Shown: positions 23,536 to 32,661 of the stretch, piece by piece
Numbering within the stretch: the first letter of the stretch is position 1
Layout: every line of letters starts with the position of its first letter
Origin: an uncultured Sulfitobacter sp.
GTDB lineage: Bacteria > Pseudomonadota > Alphaproteobacteria > Rhodobacterales > Rhodobacteraceae
Direction of reading: 5' to 3'
Length of the DNA: 38,792 nt
NCBI GenBank assembly: GCA_937928635.1
Contig: CALFWM010000017.1
Span: forward strand, 1-38,792
Position numbers and translations under genes: made by a program
Notes under the pieces: generated by a model
The model's input: the letters and a program-made list of their open reading frames with translations, nothing else
Told to the model about the DNA's origin: nothing
Database searches by the model: none

Positions 23536-25515
23536 ATGAGCCTGCCGCCTGGATTTTTGGACGAATTGCGCACCCGCGCCAGCCTGTCACAGGTGGTGGG
23601 GCGCAAGGTTATGTGGGATCTGCGCAAGTCCAACCAAGGCAAGGGGGACATGTGGGCACCATGCCCGTTTCACCACGAAAAGACCGCCAGTTTTCACGTC
23701 GATGACCGCAAGGGGTTTTATTACTGTTTTGGCTGTCACGCCAAGGGGGATGCGATTTCCTTTGTGCGGGAGACGGAGAATGTCAGCTTCATGGAAGCGG
23801 TGGAGATCCTGGCCGGTGAGGCCGGGATGCCCGTGCCCAAACAAGACCCCCGCGCGCAGGAAAAGGCGGACAAGCGCACGCAACTGGCCGAGGTCACAGA
23901 GATGGCTGTGCGCTGGTTTCGCATGCAATTGCAAACCGGTGCGGCAGCAGAGGCACGTGCCTATCTGGAGCGGCGCGGGTTGGGGCAGAATGCGCTGGAT
24001 CGGTGGGAGATTGGGTTTGCCCCTGACAGCTGGCAAGGGCTTTGGGATGCGCTGAAAGGCAAAGGTGTTGAGGATGATCTGATCCTTGGGGCAGGGCTGG
24101 CCAAACCGTCCTCCAAAGGGGGCAAACCCTATGACACGTTTCGCGGGCGCATCATGTTTCCCATTCGCGATGCACGCTCTCGTGCGATTGCCTTTGGCGG
24201 GCGCGCGATGGACCCCAATGACAATGCCAAATATCTGAACTCACCCGAGACAGAATTGTTTGACAAGGGGCGCTCTCTTTACAATGTGAAAGAGGCGCGC
24301 ACGGCGGCTGGCAAAGGGCAGGCGTTGATTGTGGCTGAGGGGTATATGGATGTGATCGCTTTGCAGCAGGCCGGGTTTGAGGCCGCTGTTGCGCCTTTGG
24401 GCACGGCGATCACGGAAAGCCAGTTGCAGATGTTGTGGCGCATCGCGCCGGAGCCGATCATCACGCTGGATGGCGACACCGCCGGACAGCGCGCCGCGAT
24501 GCGGCTGGTGGATCTGGCCCTGCCGTTGCTGGAGGCCGGACAATCGCTGCGGTTTGCGGTGATGCCTGACGGGCAGGACCCGGATGATCTGCTCAAGGCG
24601 CAAGGGGCGGGGGCGCTGCAAAAGCTGCTGGATGCCGCGATGCCGATGGTCAAACTGCTGTGGCAGCGGGAGACGGAAGGAAAGGTATTTGACAGCCCCG
24701 AACGCAAGGCCGCGTTGGACAAGGCGCTGCGCGAAAAGATCAACCTGATCAAAGACCCCTCCATTCGCAGCCACTATGGACAGGAAATCAAAGACCTGCG
24801 GTGGGACCTGTTCCGGCCCACAAAACGCGGTGGCGGGAAAAGCAACACAGGCTGGACAAAGGGCGGCAAACGCAGTGCCTGGGAAACCCCGCGCGAGGCC
24901 CCGATGCCCACCACCAAGGCTTCGACCCTTGTGACCGATGAGACCGGGCAAAGCGCGCAGCATCTGCGGGAGGCGGTGATCCTTGCCGCCTGTGCCGGTT
25001 GCCCTGAGGTGATTGAAGAATTCGAGAGCGGGCTGGAGCAGATGGTCTGTGCCGACCCCGAACACCGCACGCTGCGCGACCTGATGCTGCGCTATGGCCA
25101 TGCTGGCCCTGAGGTGTTGCGCGAAAATATTTCCAGCGTACTGGGCCCGGATGCCCTTGCAAATCTGGCTTCACAACGCCATGTCGCCATCACACCCTGC
25201 ATCCGAAATCCCGGTGATTTGGAGATGGCCACCATGACGCTGGCCGAGGAATTGGCCAAACTCGAAACCATGCGCGGGTTAAGTGCCGAAATTGCAGAAG
25301 CCGAAGAGGATCTGAGCGGCGTTGCAGATGAAGGTGTGACCTGGCGATTGAGCGAGGCCGCACGGGCCGCAGATCAGGCGCTGCGCACCGGACAGGAAGA
25401 CAAAGCGGAATATGAGGTGGGCGACAACGGCGCGCGCATCAGTCGCGAAGAGCGCAGCGCACTGGACACGCTGCTTGAGACGATTAAGTACAGCAAAACA
25501 AAAGACCAAGGCTAA
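23536..25515 (+). CDS. dnaG: DNA primase
   Basis: 659 aa. The N-terminal CHC2 zinc domain has C43, H46, C64 and C67 (CPFHHEK and YYCFGCHAKGD). The TOPRIM core has IVAEGYMDVIAL (Glu268) and LDGDTAGQRAA (Asp312), which bind magnesium for primer synthesis. A C-terminal DnaB-interaction region follows from about 480. The start MSLPPGFLDELRTRASLSQVVGRK is the usual one, although no good Shine-Dalgarno precedes it; a palindrome CCATATATGG sits 4 bp before the ATG. It is followed by rpoD, the macromolecular-synthesis arrangement without rpsU. It is essential for chromosome replication. Confidence 0.96.
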   Translation: MSLPPGFLDELRTRASLSQVVGRKVMWDLRKSNQGKGDMWAPCPFHHEKTASFHVDDRKGFYYCFGCHAKGDAISFVRETENVSFMEAVEILAGEAGMPVPKQDPRAQEKADKRTQLAEVTEMAVRWFRMQLQTGAAAEARAYLERRGLGQNALDRWEIGFAPDSWQGLWDALKGKGVEDDLILGAGLAKPSSKGGKPYDTFRGRIMFPIRDARSRAIAFGGRAMDPNDNAKYLNSPETELFDKGRSLYNVKEARTAAGKGQALIVAEGYMDVIALQQAGFEAAVAPLGTAITESQLQMLWRIAPEPIITLDGDTAGQRAAMRLVDLALPLLEAGQSLRFAVMPDGQDPDDLLKAQGAGALQKLLDAAMPMVKLLWQRETEGKVFDSPERKAALDKALREKINLIKDPSIRSHYGQEIKDLRWDLFRPTKRGGGKSNTGWTKGGKRSAWETPREAPMPTTKASTLVTDETGQSAQHLREAVILAACAGCPEVIEEFESGLEQMVCADPEHRTLRDLMLRYGHAGPEVLRENISSVLGPDALANLASQRHVAITPCIRNPGDLEMATMTLAEELAKLETMRGLSAEIAEAEEDLSGVADEGVTWRLSEAARAADQALRTGQEDKAEYEVGDNGARISREERSALDTLLETIKYSKTKDQG

Positions 25516-25571
25516 CCATCTGCGTGGCATTTTGGCTGAACTTTTAGGAAAAATCAGGGTATCGGCTTTAA

Positions 25572-25628
25572 GAATCAGGCCGAATCGACCATGATTCGAG
25601 AAATGCGAATCACCCTGCCAGGTGATTC
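25572..25628. promoter_or_regulatory. Cluster of five GANTC (CcrM) sites upstream of rpoD
   Basis: GAATC at 25572, 25582 and 25607, and GATTC at 25593 and 25624, all within 57 bp; about one site per 256 bp is expected by chance. GANTC is the methylation site of the cell-cycle methyltransferase CcrM in Alphaproteobacteria, and methylation at promoters can modulate transcription there. It lies 31-87 bp before the rpoD start. Confidence 0.55.
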
Positions 25629-25630
25629 GC
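25605..25630. repeat. Perfect 10-bp inverted repeat upstream of rpoD
   Basis: GCGAATCACC (25605-25614) and GGTGATTCGC (25621-25630) are perfect complements around CTGCCA. It ends 28 bp before the rpoD ATG and contains two of the GANTC sites. It could be an operator, a leader hairpin or a dnaG/rpoD transcript boundary; no T-tract follows. Confidence 0.6.
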
Positions 25631-25658
25631 CAAGGGACACCGCTGGAGGAGCATTGAT

Positions 25659-27644
25659 ATGGCTGCGAAAGACACCAACGAAGACGCAAAGCGTAACAGC
25701 GAAGGCGACGGTCATTCGCTTGATATGAGCCAGGCGGCAGTCAAGAAGATGATCGGTGAGGCCCGCGAAAAGGGGTATATTACCTACGATCAGCTCAACA
25801 CCGTTTTGCCGCCTGATCAGGTGTCCTCTGAGCAGATCGAAGATGTGATGAGCATGCTCTCCGAGATGGGCATCAACATCATCGAAGATGAGGATGCCGA
25901 GGAAGAAGACGCCAAAGGCTCCACCGAGCTGGCCACCACCGACAGCAATAAAGAGGTGGCCCTTTCCTCCGGTACTTCGGAAAAGCTGGATCGTACCGAT
26001 GATCCCGTGCGCATGTACCTGCGCGAGATGGGCTCAGTTGAGCTGCTGAGCCGTGAAGGCGAGATTGCGATTGCCAAGCGCATCGAGGCAGGACGCAATA
26101 CGATGATTGCTGGCTTGTGTGAAAGCCCGCTGACCTTTCAGGCGATCACGATCTGGCGCGACGAATTGCTGTCAGAGGACATTCTGCTGCGCGATGTGAT
26201 TGATCTGGAGGCCACCTTTGGCAACCAGATGGGCGAGGAAGAAGAAACCACGCCTGTTGTTGCCCCCGGCGGTGAGGTCAAAAAAACCGAAGGCGAGGAA
26301 AAGCAGGAGCTTGATGCGGACGGCAATCCGATCACCAGCGATGACGACGATGATGATGAGGACGAACAGGCCAACATGAGCCTTGCCGCGATGGAGGCCG
26401 CCCTTAAGCCACAGGTGCTTGAAGCGCTCGACATTATCGCGGATGATTACGCCAAGCTGAGTGAAATGCAGGACAGCCGGATTTCAGCCACGCTGAATGA
26501 AGACAATTCCTTTACCAAGAAACAAGAAGACAAATACCAAAAGCTGCGTGCCGAAATCGTGTTGCTGGTGAATGAGCTGCACCTGCACAACAACCGTATT
26601 GAAGCATTGATTGACCAGCTTTATGGCATCAACCGCCGGATCATGCAGATTGACAGCGCCATGGTGAAACTGGCGGATCAGGCCCGCATCAACCGCCGTG
26701 AGTTTGTGGATGAATACCGTGGCTATGAGCTTGATCCAAACTGGATGGAGCGGATGGCCGAAAAGGCCGGGCGTGGCTGGCAGATGTTCATCGAACGCTC
26801 CACCGACAAGGTCGAAGAGCTGCGCGCAGACATGGCGCAGGTCGGGCAATACGTCGGCCTTGATATCTCCGAATTCCGCCGCATCGTGCAGCAGGTTCAG
26901 AAGGGCGAAAAAGAAGCCCGTCAGGCCAAGAAAGAAATGGTCGAGGCGAACCTGCGTCTGGTGATTTCGATTGCCAAAAAGTACACGAACCGTGGCCTGC
27001 AATTCCTTGATCTTATTCAGGAAGGCAACATCGGCCTGATGAAAGCGGTTGATAAGTTTGAGTATCGTCGCGGTTACAAATTCTCCACCTATGCCACATG
27101 GTGGATCCGTCAGGCGATCACGCGGTCCATCGCGGATCAGGCACGTACCATCCGTATTCCGGTGCATATGATCGAAACGATCAACAAGCTGGTGCGCACG
27201 GGGCGTCAGATGCTGCACGAGATTGGCCGCGAGCCGACACCAGAGGAATTGGCAGAAAAGCTGCAGATGCCGTTGGAAAAGGTCCGCAAGGTGATGAAAA
27301 TCGCCAAGGAGCCGATCTCACTGGAAACCCCGATTGGCGACGAAGAAGACAGCCAGCTGGGCGATTTCATCGAGGACAAGAATGCTGTGCTGCCACTGGA
27401 CAGCGCGATTCAGGAAAACCTCAAGGAAACCACGACCCGTGTGCTGGCCAGCCTTACGCCGCGCGAAGAGCGGGTGCTGCGGATGCGTTTTGGCATCGGC
27501 ATGAACACCGACCACACGTTGGAAGAGGTGGGGCAACAATTCTCGGTGACGCGCGAACGTATTCGCCAGATTGAGGCCAAAGCACTGCGTAAACTCAAGC
27601 ACCCGAGCCGGTCCCGCAAATTGCGGTCGTTCCTGGATCAATAG
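25659..27644 (+). CDS. rpoD: Primary RNA polymerase sigma factor RpoD (sigma-70)
   Basis: 661 aa. Region 1.1 lies at the N-terminus (about 20-80), region 1.2 around 105-140 ([21 protein letters not shown]), and an acidic nonconserved insert around 190-240 ([10 protein letters not shown]). Region 2 covers about 420-500 with [21 protein letters not shown] and [17 protein letters not shown] (-10 recognition). Region 3 is near 505-580, and region 4 (about 590-655) includes [17 protein letters not shown] (-35 recognition). It is the housekeeping sigma factor. GGAGGA precedes the ATG. The 143-bp gap after dnaG holds a dense GANTC cluster and an inverted repeat. Confidence 0.97.
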   Translation: MAAKDTNEDAKRNSEGDGHSLDMSQAAVKKMIGEAREKGYITYDQLNTVLPPDQVSSEQIEDVMSMLSEMGINIIEDEDAEEEDAKGSTELATTDSNKEVALSSGTSEKLDRTDDPVRMYLREMGSVELLSREGEIAIAKRIEAGRNTMIAGLCESPLTFQAITIWRDELLSEDILLRDVIDLEATFGNQMGEEEETTPVVAPGGEVKKTEGEEKQELDADGNPITSDDDDDDEDEQANMSLAAMEAALKPQVLEALDIIADDYAKLSEMQDSRISATLNEDNSFTKKQEDKYQKLRAEIVLLVNELHLHNNRIEALIDQLYGINRRIMQIDSAMVKLADQARINRREFVDEYRGYELDPNWMERMAEKAGRGWQMFIERSTDKVEELRADMAQVGQYVGLDISEFRRIVQQVQKGEKEARQAKKEMVEANLRLVISIAKKYTNRGLQFLDLIQEGNIGLMKAVDKFEYRRGYKFSTYATWWIRQAITRSIADQARTIRIPVHMIETINKLVRTGRQMLHEIGREPTPEELAEKLQMPLEKVRKVMKIAKEPISLETPIGDEEDSQLGDFIEDKNAVLPLDSAIQENLKETTTRVLASLTPREERVLRMRFGIGMNTDHTLEEVGQQFSVTRERIRQIEAKALRKLKHPSRSRKLRSFLDQ

Positions 27645-27982
27645 TTTCTATAACGGCGACAAAAAATCCCAAGGACGGCAATTGTTTCGCCCTTGGGGCT
27701 GGTCTCTGACCGGCCTTGTGCCTCCCCAAAATTCATCAAGAATTGCCCCAACACCTCGCATCATTTTGCGGGGTATTTTTGGTGGCAAACCGCTGCGAGG
27801 TGAAAACGCCAATGGCCCCATGGATGTGAAAACCGAAGGCCTGGGCCCAGGCAACATCCGTTTGGCGCAGGTTATTCACCAACGCACTGTCACGCTTCTT
27901 TGATCCTTCCTGAACAAGACCTATGTTGAAAGCGGCCACTATGGGCCCCACCTTTCCATCCAGAAAAGGAAAGGACTGAACG
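27645..27982. other. Intergenic region after rpoD, with a terminator
   Basis: 338 bp without a convincing gene; the open frames here lack ribosome-binding sites and plausible composition. It contains a weak hairpin (CCCAAGG 27668-27674 with CCTTGGG 27691-27697, no T-tract) soon after rpoD, the stronger terminator at 27754-27780, and presumably the promoter of the secreted-protein gene at 27983, preceded by AAAGGAAAGGA. Confidence 0.5.
27754..27780 (+). terminator. Rho-independent terminator downstream of rpoD
   Basis: CCTCGCA (27754-27760) pairs with TGCGGGG (27767-27773), with one T-G wobble and a six-base loop, followed by TATTTTT. It lies 110 bp after the rpoD stop. Confidence 0.7.
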
Positions 27983-28372
27983 ATGAAATCCGTAGCTATT
28001 GCCCTTGGGGTCTTAATGGCCCTGCCTGTCCAGGCCCAAACCTATCATGCCAAAAACGGTATGCAGGTTACGCCGGCCGGCCCGAACAAATTTATTGTCA
28101 GCGGTATCCCCGATAACACCCCACAAAGCCATTGGTGCGCTGCGGCCCTTTATGCAAAGCGGTTCCTCAATGCGGCACCCTCACAGCGCATGTACATCGT
28201 GGGCGACGCGGTGCGCGGTCAACGTGAATACCTGATTTCGCTTGATCCAAGGGGCACGGCCTCAGAAGTCAAACGCAGCAAAGAATTTTCCGTACGTATT
28301 GACGGGGCAAATCGCCGCGTTGACGAGGGGCATGATTTTTGCAGCTACCGTTTCCTGCGCAGCGGCTTTTAG
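27983..28372 (+). CDS. Secreted protein of unknown function
   Basis: 129 aa with a clear signal peptide (MKSVAIALGVLMALPVQAQT, cleavage probably after AQA). The mature part has two cysteines (SHWCAAALYAKRFL and HDFCSYRFL) that could form a disulfide, and the segment YIVGDAVRGQREYLISLDP. I do not recognise the family; it resembles short periplasmic proteins found singly in Rhodobacterales. The start has AAAGGAAAGGA at a good distance. It is flanked by the rpoD terminator and the convergent dodecin gene and is probably monocistronic. Confidence 0.75.
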   Translation: MKSVAIALGVLMALPVQAQTYHAKNGMQVTPAGPNKFIVSGIPDNTPQSHWCAAALYAKRFLNAAPSQRMYIVGDAVRGQREYLISLDPRGTASEVKRSKEFSVRIDGANRRVDEGHDFCSYRFLRSGF

Positions 28373-28471
28373 CGCGACCTTTGTGTGCAGGACCAAAAAC
28401 GCCGCGCCTCCAGAAGAGGAACGGCGTTTCTTAAGGTGCTCTCGGCACTATGTCCTGAGTTGCCGAAACAG

Positions 28472-28675
28472 TCAGTCGTCGAGCAGGAACGTCACCATCA
28501 TATTGACCTGATAGTGTGAAATCTTGCCGTCCTCGACCTTGACGGATTGTTCTTTGACCCAGGCGCTGACAACATTGCGCAGCGTTTTGCTGGCACGCTC
28601 AACGCCGTTTTCAACGGCATCATCAAAGCTCTTTTTTGAGGTTGCGGAAATTTCGGTAACGCGGGCAACAGACAT
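28472..28675 (-). CDS. Dodecin (flavin-storage protein)
   Basis: 67 aa from the ATG at 28675, with AAGGAGA upstream; an in-frame extension to 28714 is unlikely. The length and the segments [30 protein letters not shown] and [14 protein letters not shown] match the dodecin family. These are small beta-alpha-beta-beta proteins that form hollow dodecamers binding FMN, riboflavin or lumichrome. It should be cytoplasmic. It is divergent from nrdR-ribD, placing a flavin-binding protein beside a riboflavin biosynthesis gene. The link is suggestive only. Confidence 0.9.
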   Translation of the reverse strand: MSVARVTEISATSKKSFDDAVENGVERASKTLRNVVSAWVKEQSVKVEDGKISHYQVNMMVTFLLDD

Positions 28676-28961
28676 GAATGTCTCCTTTTTGGGATGTGAG
28701 TGTAAGATGCCCAAGTCTACCCGCTCTGGGCGGGCGTGTCACATCATCCGCAAAGCGGCACCGCAGAAACGGGGAAACCTCCCGGACCAGCGTCATTTCG
28801 TGCAATTGCGCCGGCTAAACCGTTGGCTTCGCGCCACAGTTGCGACCCCAAGATGTAGCGTAACATTTCGCCTCTACCCAAAACCTATGTCCTCCCCTAT
28901 AAGTTTGGCCAAGAGGGCTCCATGCCCCACAAGTGAGGCAGGAAAAAGAAGGGGAACGGCC

Positions 28962-29429
28962 ATGCGCTGCCCGTTTTGCGGAAATATTGACACCCAAGTG
29001 AAAGACAGTCGCCCTGCGGAGGATCATGTGTCGATCCGTCGCCGCCGGTTTTGCCCGGCCTGTGGTGGGCGCTTTACCACCTATGAACGCGTCCAATTGC
29101 GTGACCTGGTGGTGATCAAGACCAGCGGCAAACGCGAAGATTTTGACCGGGACAAGCTCGAACGCTCCATCCGGATTTCCATGCAGAAACGCCCGATTGA
29201 GCCGGACCGCATTGATCAGATGATCAGCGGCATCGTGCGCCGGTTGGAAAGCATGGGCGAGACAGATATCGGCTCCAAGCAGATTGGCGAAATCGTGATG
29301 GAGGCCCTGGCCCGGATTGATACGGTTGCCTATGTGCGTTTTGCCAGTGTTTACAAAAACTTCCAGGCGGCGGATGACTTTGACAAATTCGTTCAGGAAC
29401 TGCGGCCCGACTCTGCTAACGAAGAGTGA
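28962..29429 (+). CDS. nrdR: Transcriptional repressor NrdR
   Basis: 155 aa from the ATG at 28962; the frame is open far upstream but that part is not conserved-looking. A zinc ribbon at the N-terminus has C3, C6, C31 and C34 (MRCPFCGN and [11 protein letters not shown]). An ATP-cone domain follows ([16 protein letters not shown], about 49-64 onward). NrdR senses ATP/dATP and represses ribonucleotide reductase operons. The stop overlaps the ribD GTG start (GTGA at 29426), so both are co-translated, a common alphaproteobacterial linkage. The length is normal. Confidence 0.95.
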   Translation: MRCPFCGNIDTQVKDSRPAEDHVSIRRRRFCPACGGRFTTYERVQLRDLVVIKTSGKREDFDRDKLERSIRISMQKRPIEPDRIDQMISGIVRRLESMGETDIGSKQIGEIVMEALARIDTVAYVRFASVYKNFQAADDFDKFVQELRPDSANEE

Positions 29430-30517
29430 GTGACACCCGCTTCATGATGCTGGCGCTGTCCCTGGGGCGGCGCGGGCAGGGGCGGACATGGCCAAACCCT
29501 GCTGTGGGCTGCGTGATTGTAAAAGCCGGTCGCGTCCTGGGGCGCGGCTGGACGCAACCGTCTGGTCGCCCCCACGCCGAAACCGAAGCACTTGCACAGG
29601 CCAGCACCCATGCGCAGGGTGCGACGGCCTATGTCACGCTGGAACCCTGCGCACATCATGGAAAGACCCCGCCCTGCGCAAAGGCCCTGATTGATGCTGG
29701 CATTGCCCGTGTGGTGATTGCCTGTGCTGACAGTGATCCGCGTGTGGCAGGGCAGGGCATCGCCATGCTGCGCGCCGCAGGCATCGAGGTCAGCACAGGG
29801 CTGTGCGAAAAACCGGCCCGTGCGGATCACGCGGGTTTTTTTGCCCGAATTGAACAGGATCGCCCCCTGTTGACCCTGAAACTGGCCGCATCCTTTGACG
29901 GGCGCATCGCCACGGGCACTGGCGAAAGCCAGTGGATCACTGGACCGGGCGCGCGCCGGATGGTGCATGGCATGCGCGCGCGGCATGATGCTGTGATGGT
30001 GGGGGGCGGGACCGCCCGCAAAGATGATCCCAGCCTCACGGTGCGGGATCTAGGGGTTGATCATCAGCCTGCGCGCATCGTGGTGTCGCGCCGTCTTGAT
30101 CTGCCATTGATGAGCAAACTGGCACGAACTGCACAAGACATCCCGCTGATCCTGTGCCATGGCGCTGATGCGGATGCGACCTTGATGCGCACCTGGCGCG
30201 ACATCGGCGCGACGTTGCTGGAAATCAATGTCAAAGGCGGGCAGTTGGATGCCCGCGATGTGATGCGCAAATTGGCTGGGCACGGGCTGACCCGGGTATT
30301 CTGCGAAGGGGGCGGGGCCCTTGCGGCGTCCCTGATTGAGGCGGACCTGGTGGATCATCTGATTGGCTTTACCGCGGGTCTGGTGATCGGTGCGGAGGGC
30401 CTGCCGGGCATCGGTGCCATGGGCCTCTCTCACCTCAATACCGCCCCACGCTTTACCCTACACACCACGCAAACCATTGGCCCTGACGTGATGCATCACT
30501 GGCAGCGGCCTTTATAA
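29426..30517 (+). CDS. ribD: Bifunctional riboflavin deaminase/reductase RibD
   Basis: 363 aa from a GTG overlapping the nrdR stop. The N-terminal deaminase has His50 and Glu52 (PHAETEAL) and the zinc cysteines C75 and C84 ([12 protein letters not shown]). The C-terminal reductase domain begins around residue 145 ([25 protein letters not shown]) and includes the [18 protein letters not shown] segment. It converts the second intermediate of riboflavin synthesis to 5-amino-6-ribitylamino-uracil phosphate using NADPH. The next riboflavin gene (ribE) is 4.8 kb away beyond the capsule genes. Confidence 0.95.
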   Translation: MSDTRFMMLALSLGRRGQGRTWPNPAVGCVIVKAGRVLGRGWTQPSGRPHAETEALAQASTHAQGATAYVTLEPCAHHGKTPPCAKALIDAGIARVVIACADSDPRVAGQGIAMLRAAGIEVSTGLCEKPARADHAGFFARIEQDRPLLTLKLAASFDGRIATGTGESQWITGPGARRMVHGMRARHDAVMVGGGTARKDDPSLTVRDLGVDHQPARIVVSRRLDLPLMSKLARTAQDIPLILCHGADADATLMRTWRDIGATLLEINVKGGQLDARDVMRKLAGHGLTRVFCEGGGALAASLIEADLVDHLIGFTAGLVIGAEGLPGIGAMGLSHLNTAPRFTLHTTQTIGPDVMHHWQRPL

Positions 30518-30575
30518 TCCGCTGTGGCTCTGGGTCTGACCTTCTCCTCTTTCTGGCCATAACTCTTCCCGGAGG

Positions 30576-30614
30576 TTTGGAGGTAGCGCCTCCAAAGGCC
30601 CATCTCATGGGCCT
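30576..30614. repeat. Two adjacent hairpins between convergent ribD and kpsC-like genes
   Basis: TTTGGAGG (30576-30583) with CCTCCAAA (30589-30596) forms a perfect 8-bp stem, followed directly by GGCCCAT/ATGGGCC (30597-30603 and 30607-30613) with a three-base loop CTC. It lies between the two stops (30517 and 30617). No T-tract follows on either strand. It may act as a bidirectional transcript boundary. Confidence 0.55.
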
Positions 30615-30616
30615 AT

Positions 30617-32653
30617 CTACCCGCGCCGCCACACATGGCGTTGCGAGGCAAAAACACCCTGGAGCTTTGACAAAACCCGATTGCCAACGCCAGATTGCGG
30701 CAGATCACCCGCACTCAGCCGGTCCACCACCACTTCGACCGGGCAGGGCAGGCCCGTCTTGGGATCGACATAGCGGGGATAATCAATCAGCGCTGCATGG
30801 GCGAGCCCGGCACGCGTCACCTCTGCGCGCCGTCGGGGGGGCACGTCACCCAGATCGCGGGTCAGGCCCCATCCGGCATAAAACGGCACCCCAAGCGTAA
30901 CCACCGTTTTGCCCCGCAACAGTGCCTCAAAGCCGAGGAGCGATGTCATGGTCCAGACTTCATCCACGTGATCCAACAGCGCAATAGGGTCGCATCGCGT
31001 CATGACATGATCCGCAAGCGAGGAGGCATCTACCGCGCCGTCACGCAATCCCGCTTCAACATCCGGGTGCGGCTTGAACAAAATCTGCGCCTCCGGGTTG
31101 GCCGCGCGCACAGCCTGCAAAAGTGCAAGGTTTGTTGCTACATCCTGCGCACCCGTCAGGATGGAGGCATCATCCTCCACCTGACCCGGCACCAAAATGC
31201 GTCTGCCCGCTGGCAGCTCCGGCAGGGGGCCATCAGCATCCAGATTGTATTTGCTCAGACCGGATTTTGTCAGTGCCCCGATCAGGTTTTGCACCCGCGC
31301 CAGTTGATCAGGGCGCAGTTCTACACGTGTCTCAATCCACTTTTCCAGCCGACTGGCCGTGCGCGGATCGTAATAGATGCCCAAATCATCACAAACCAGC
31401 GACAAGGGGGCAACCAGCTCGGCCCCCAGCCCTTTGGAGCGGATAAATCCATCCTCAACCCGCAAAGCATCGCTGTGCCCCACTGCGGCTTTTCCGGCCC
31501 AGACCATCCAGGGCCGACCGGTGCTGCGGGCCTTTGCGGGATCATCCTCGAACACGACGGGTTTTTCGCCCCCAAAGAACCCTTGCAGCGGCGCGCGTTT
31601 CCACAGCCGCATGCCCGAGGCAACCCAGCCCCGATGATCTTCGCGCCAGCTGCGGGTCTGTGCGGCCAACGCCTCTTGCGCAATTTCCATCGTGCAAAGC
31701 TGATCGCGGTAGGGGTCGTACCATTTGGGATAAAGCAGCATGGCGGCGGCAAACAACTGCGCCCGGGTCAGCTTGCGCTGGCGCCTCTGTACCGGAAATT
31801 CATCGCCCGTCAGACCCCAACCCGCATAAAACGGCTGGCCAAAGACACGCGGCTTATGCCCCGCAAAAATCGCCTCAAACCCGACTTGAGAAGACACGGT
31901 GTAGACCCCCACCGCGCCCTCGAACAAGGCCCAGGGGCTGATGGGATCACTCAGCAGGGTGATGCGCTCGTTTGTGTCTTCTTCGGTGAAATACCCGGTG
32001 CGAAAACCCTGTACCGTTTCGGGGTGGGTTTTGATCACCACGGGGCAGCTTGGGTGTTCTTCCTGTGCAAAGACCAGCATTTCCAGAAACCGCCCCCGGT
32101 CCGCGCCGGACGCGGTGACAGAGGCATCACCCCGTGTCTGATCAATCACCAATACATAGCCCGGTGGTGGGGCGGGGGTGGCCGGATCAAAGGCGGTGTA
32201 TTTGCTCAAATGCGCCTCGGCCATGCGCGCAGCCCCGCCGCGCGCGCGGTTCAGCAGGGCTGTGTCATCCAAAGGGTGGGTGGCCAGCAGTGTTTCAAGG
32301 TCTGACGGCGCGCTTGGGTCAAAATGCGCTGCGCGGTGATCCACCAGAAGACCCAAAGGCGGCTCACCTGCGCGGCCCGGATGAAGGGAGCGCAAAAACG
32401 CATCCTCAACGCGCACGACCGGTGTGCTGCGCTTTTGCGCAATGCCAAGCCCGCGATGGGCGGTTGGCGAATTGCCCCAGACCGCCACCGCGTCGCCGTC
32501 TCTTGGCAGGCCCAGATGCAGCGAATAGCCCGACAGTTGTAAAATGCGCCGCACGCGCCGCTGGGTCAGGAAACCGCCATTGTAAACAAAAAGCCGCCGG
32601 GCCTTGTCAGGTCCGGCGACAGGGGTGTCATATATTTCAGGCCCAAGGCCCAT
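30617..32653 (-). CDS. kpsC: KpsC-like capsule beta-Kdo glycosyltransferase
   Basis: 678 aa from the ATG at 32653; the frame is open to 32737, but that part would overlap the upstream gene and is a His-rich shadow. The protein consists of two similar halves, each with HPD/HPE-type and GWG motifs: KTHPETV and FYAGWGLTGDEF in the first (about 240-330), KPHPDVE and FYAGWGLTRDLGDV in the second (about 560-650). KpsC has two such Kdo-transferase domains that build the poly-Kdo linker of ABC-exported capsules. It is the last gene of a three-gene minus-strand unit and cytoplasmic. No KpsM/KpsT export genes are in the window. Confidence 0.87.
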   Translation of the reverse strand: MGLGPEIYDTPVAGPDKARRLFVYNGGFLTQRRVRRILQLSGYSLHLGLPRDGDAVAVWGNSPTAHRGLGIAQKRSTPVVRVEDAFLRSLHPGRAGEPPLGLLVDHRAAHFDPSAPSDLETLLATHPLDDTALLNRARGGAARMAEAHLSKYTAFDPATPAPPPGYVLVIDQTRGDASVTASGADRGRFLEMLVFAQEEHPSCPVVIKTHPETVQGFRTGYFTEEDTNERITLLSDPISPWALFEGAVGVYTVSSQVGFEAIFAGHKPRVFGQPFYAGWGLTGDEFPVQRRQRKLTRAQLFAAAMLLYPKWYDPYRDQLCTMEIAQEALAAQTRSWREDHRGWVASGMRLWKRAPLQGFFGGEKPVVFEDDPAKARSTGRPWMVWAGKAAVGHSDALRVEDGFIRSKGLGAELVAPLSLVCDDLGIYYDPRTASRLEKWIETRVELRPDQLARVQNLIGALTKSGLSKYNLDADGPLPELPAGRRILVPGQVEDDASILTGAQDVATNLALLQAVRAANPEAQILFKPHPDVEAGLRDGAVDASSLADHVMTRCDPIALLDHVDEVWTMTSLLGFEALLRGKTVVTLGVPFYAGWGLTRDLGDVPPRRRAEVTRAGLAHAALIDYPRYVDPKTGLPCPVEVVVDRLSAGDLPQSGVGNRVLSKLQGVFASQRHVWRRG

Positions 32654-32661
32654 GGGGCCGA

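Noticed and set aside
26330..26370. Acidic Asp-rich stretch in RpoD as an unusual insertion
   Set aside because: A non-conserved acidic segment between regions 1.2 and 2 is normal for alphaproteobacterial RpoD.
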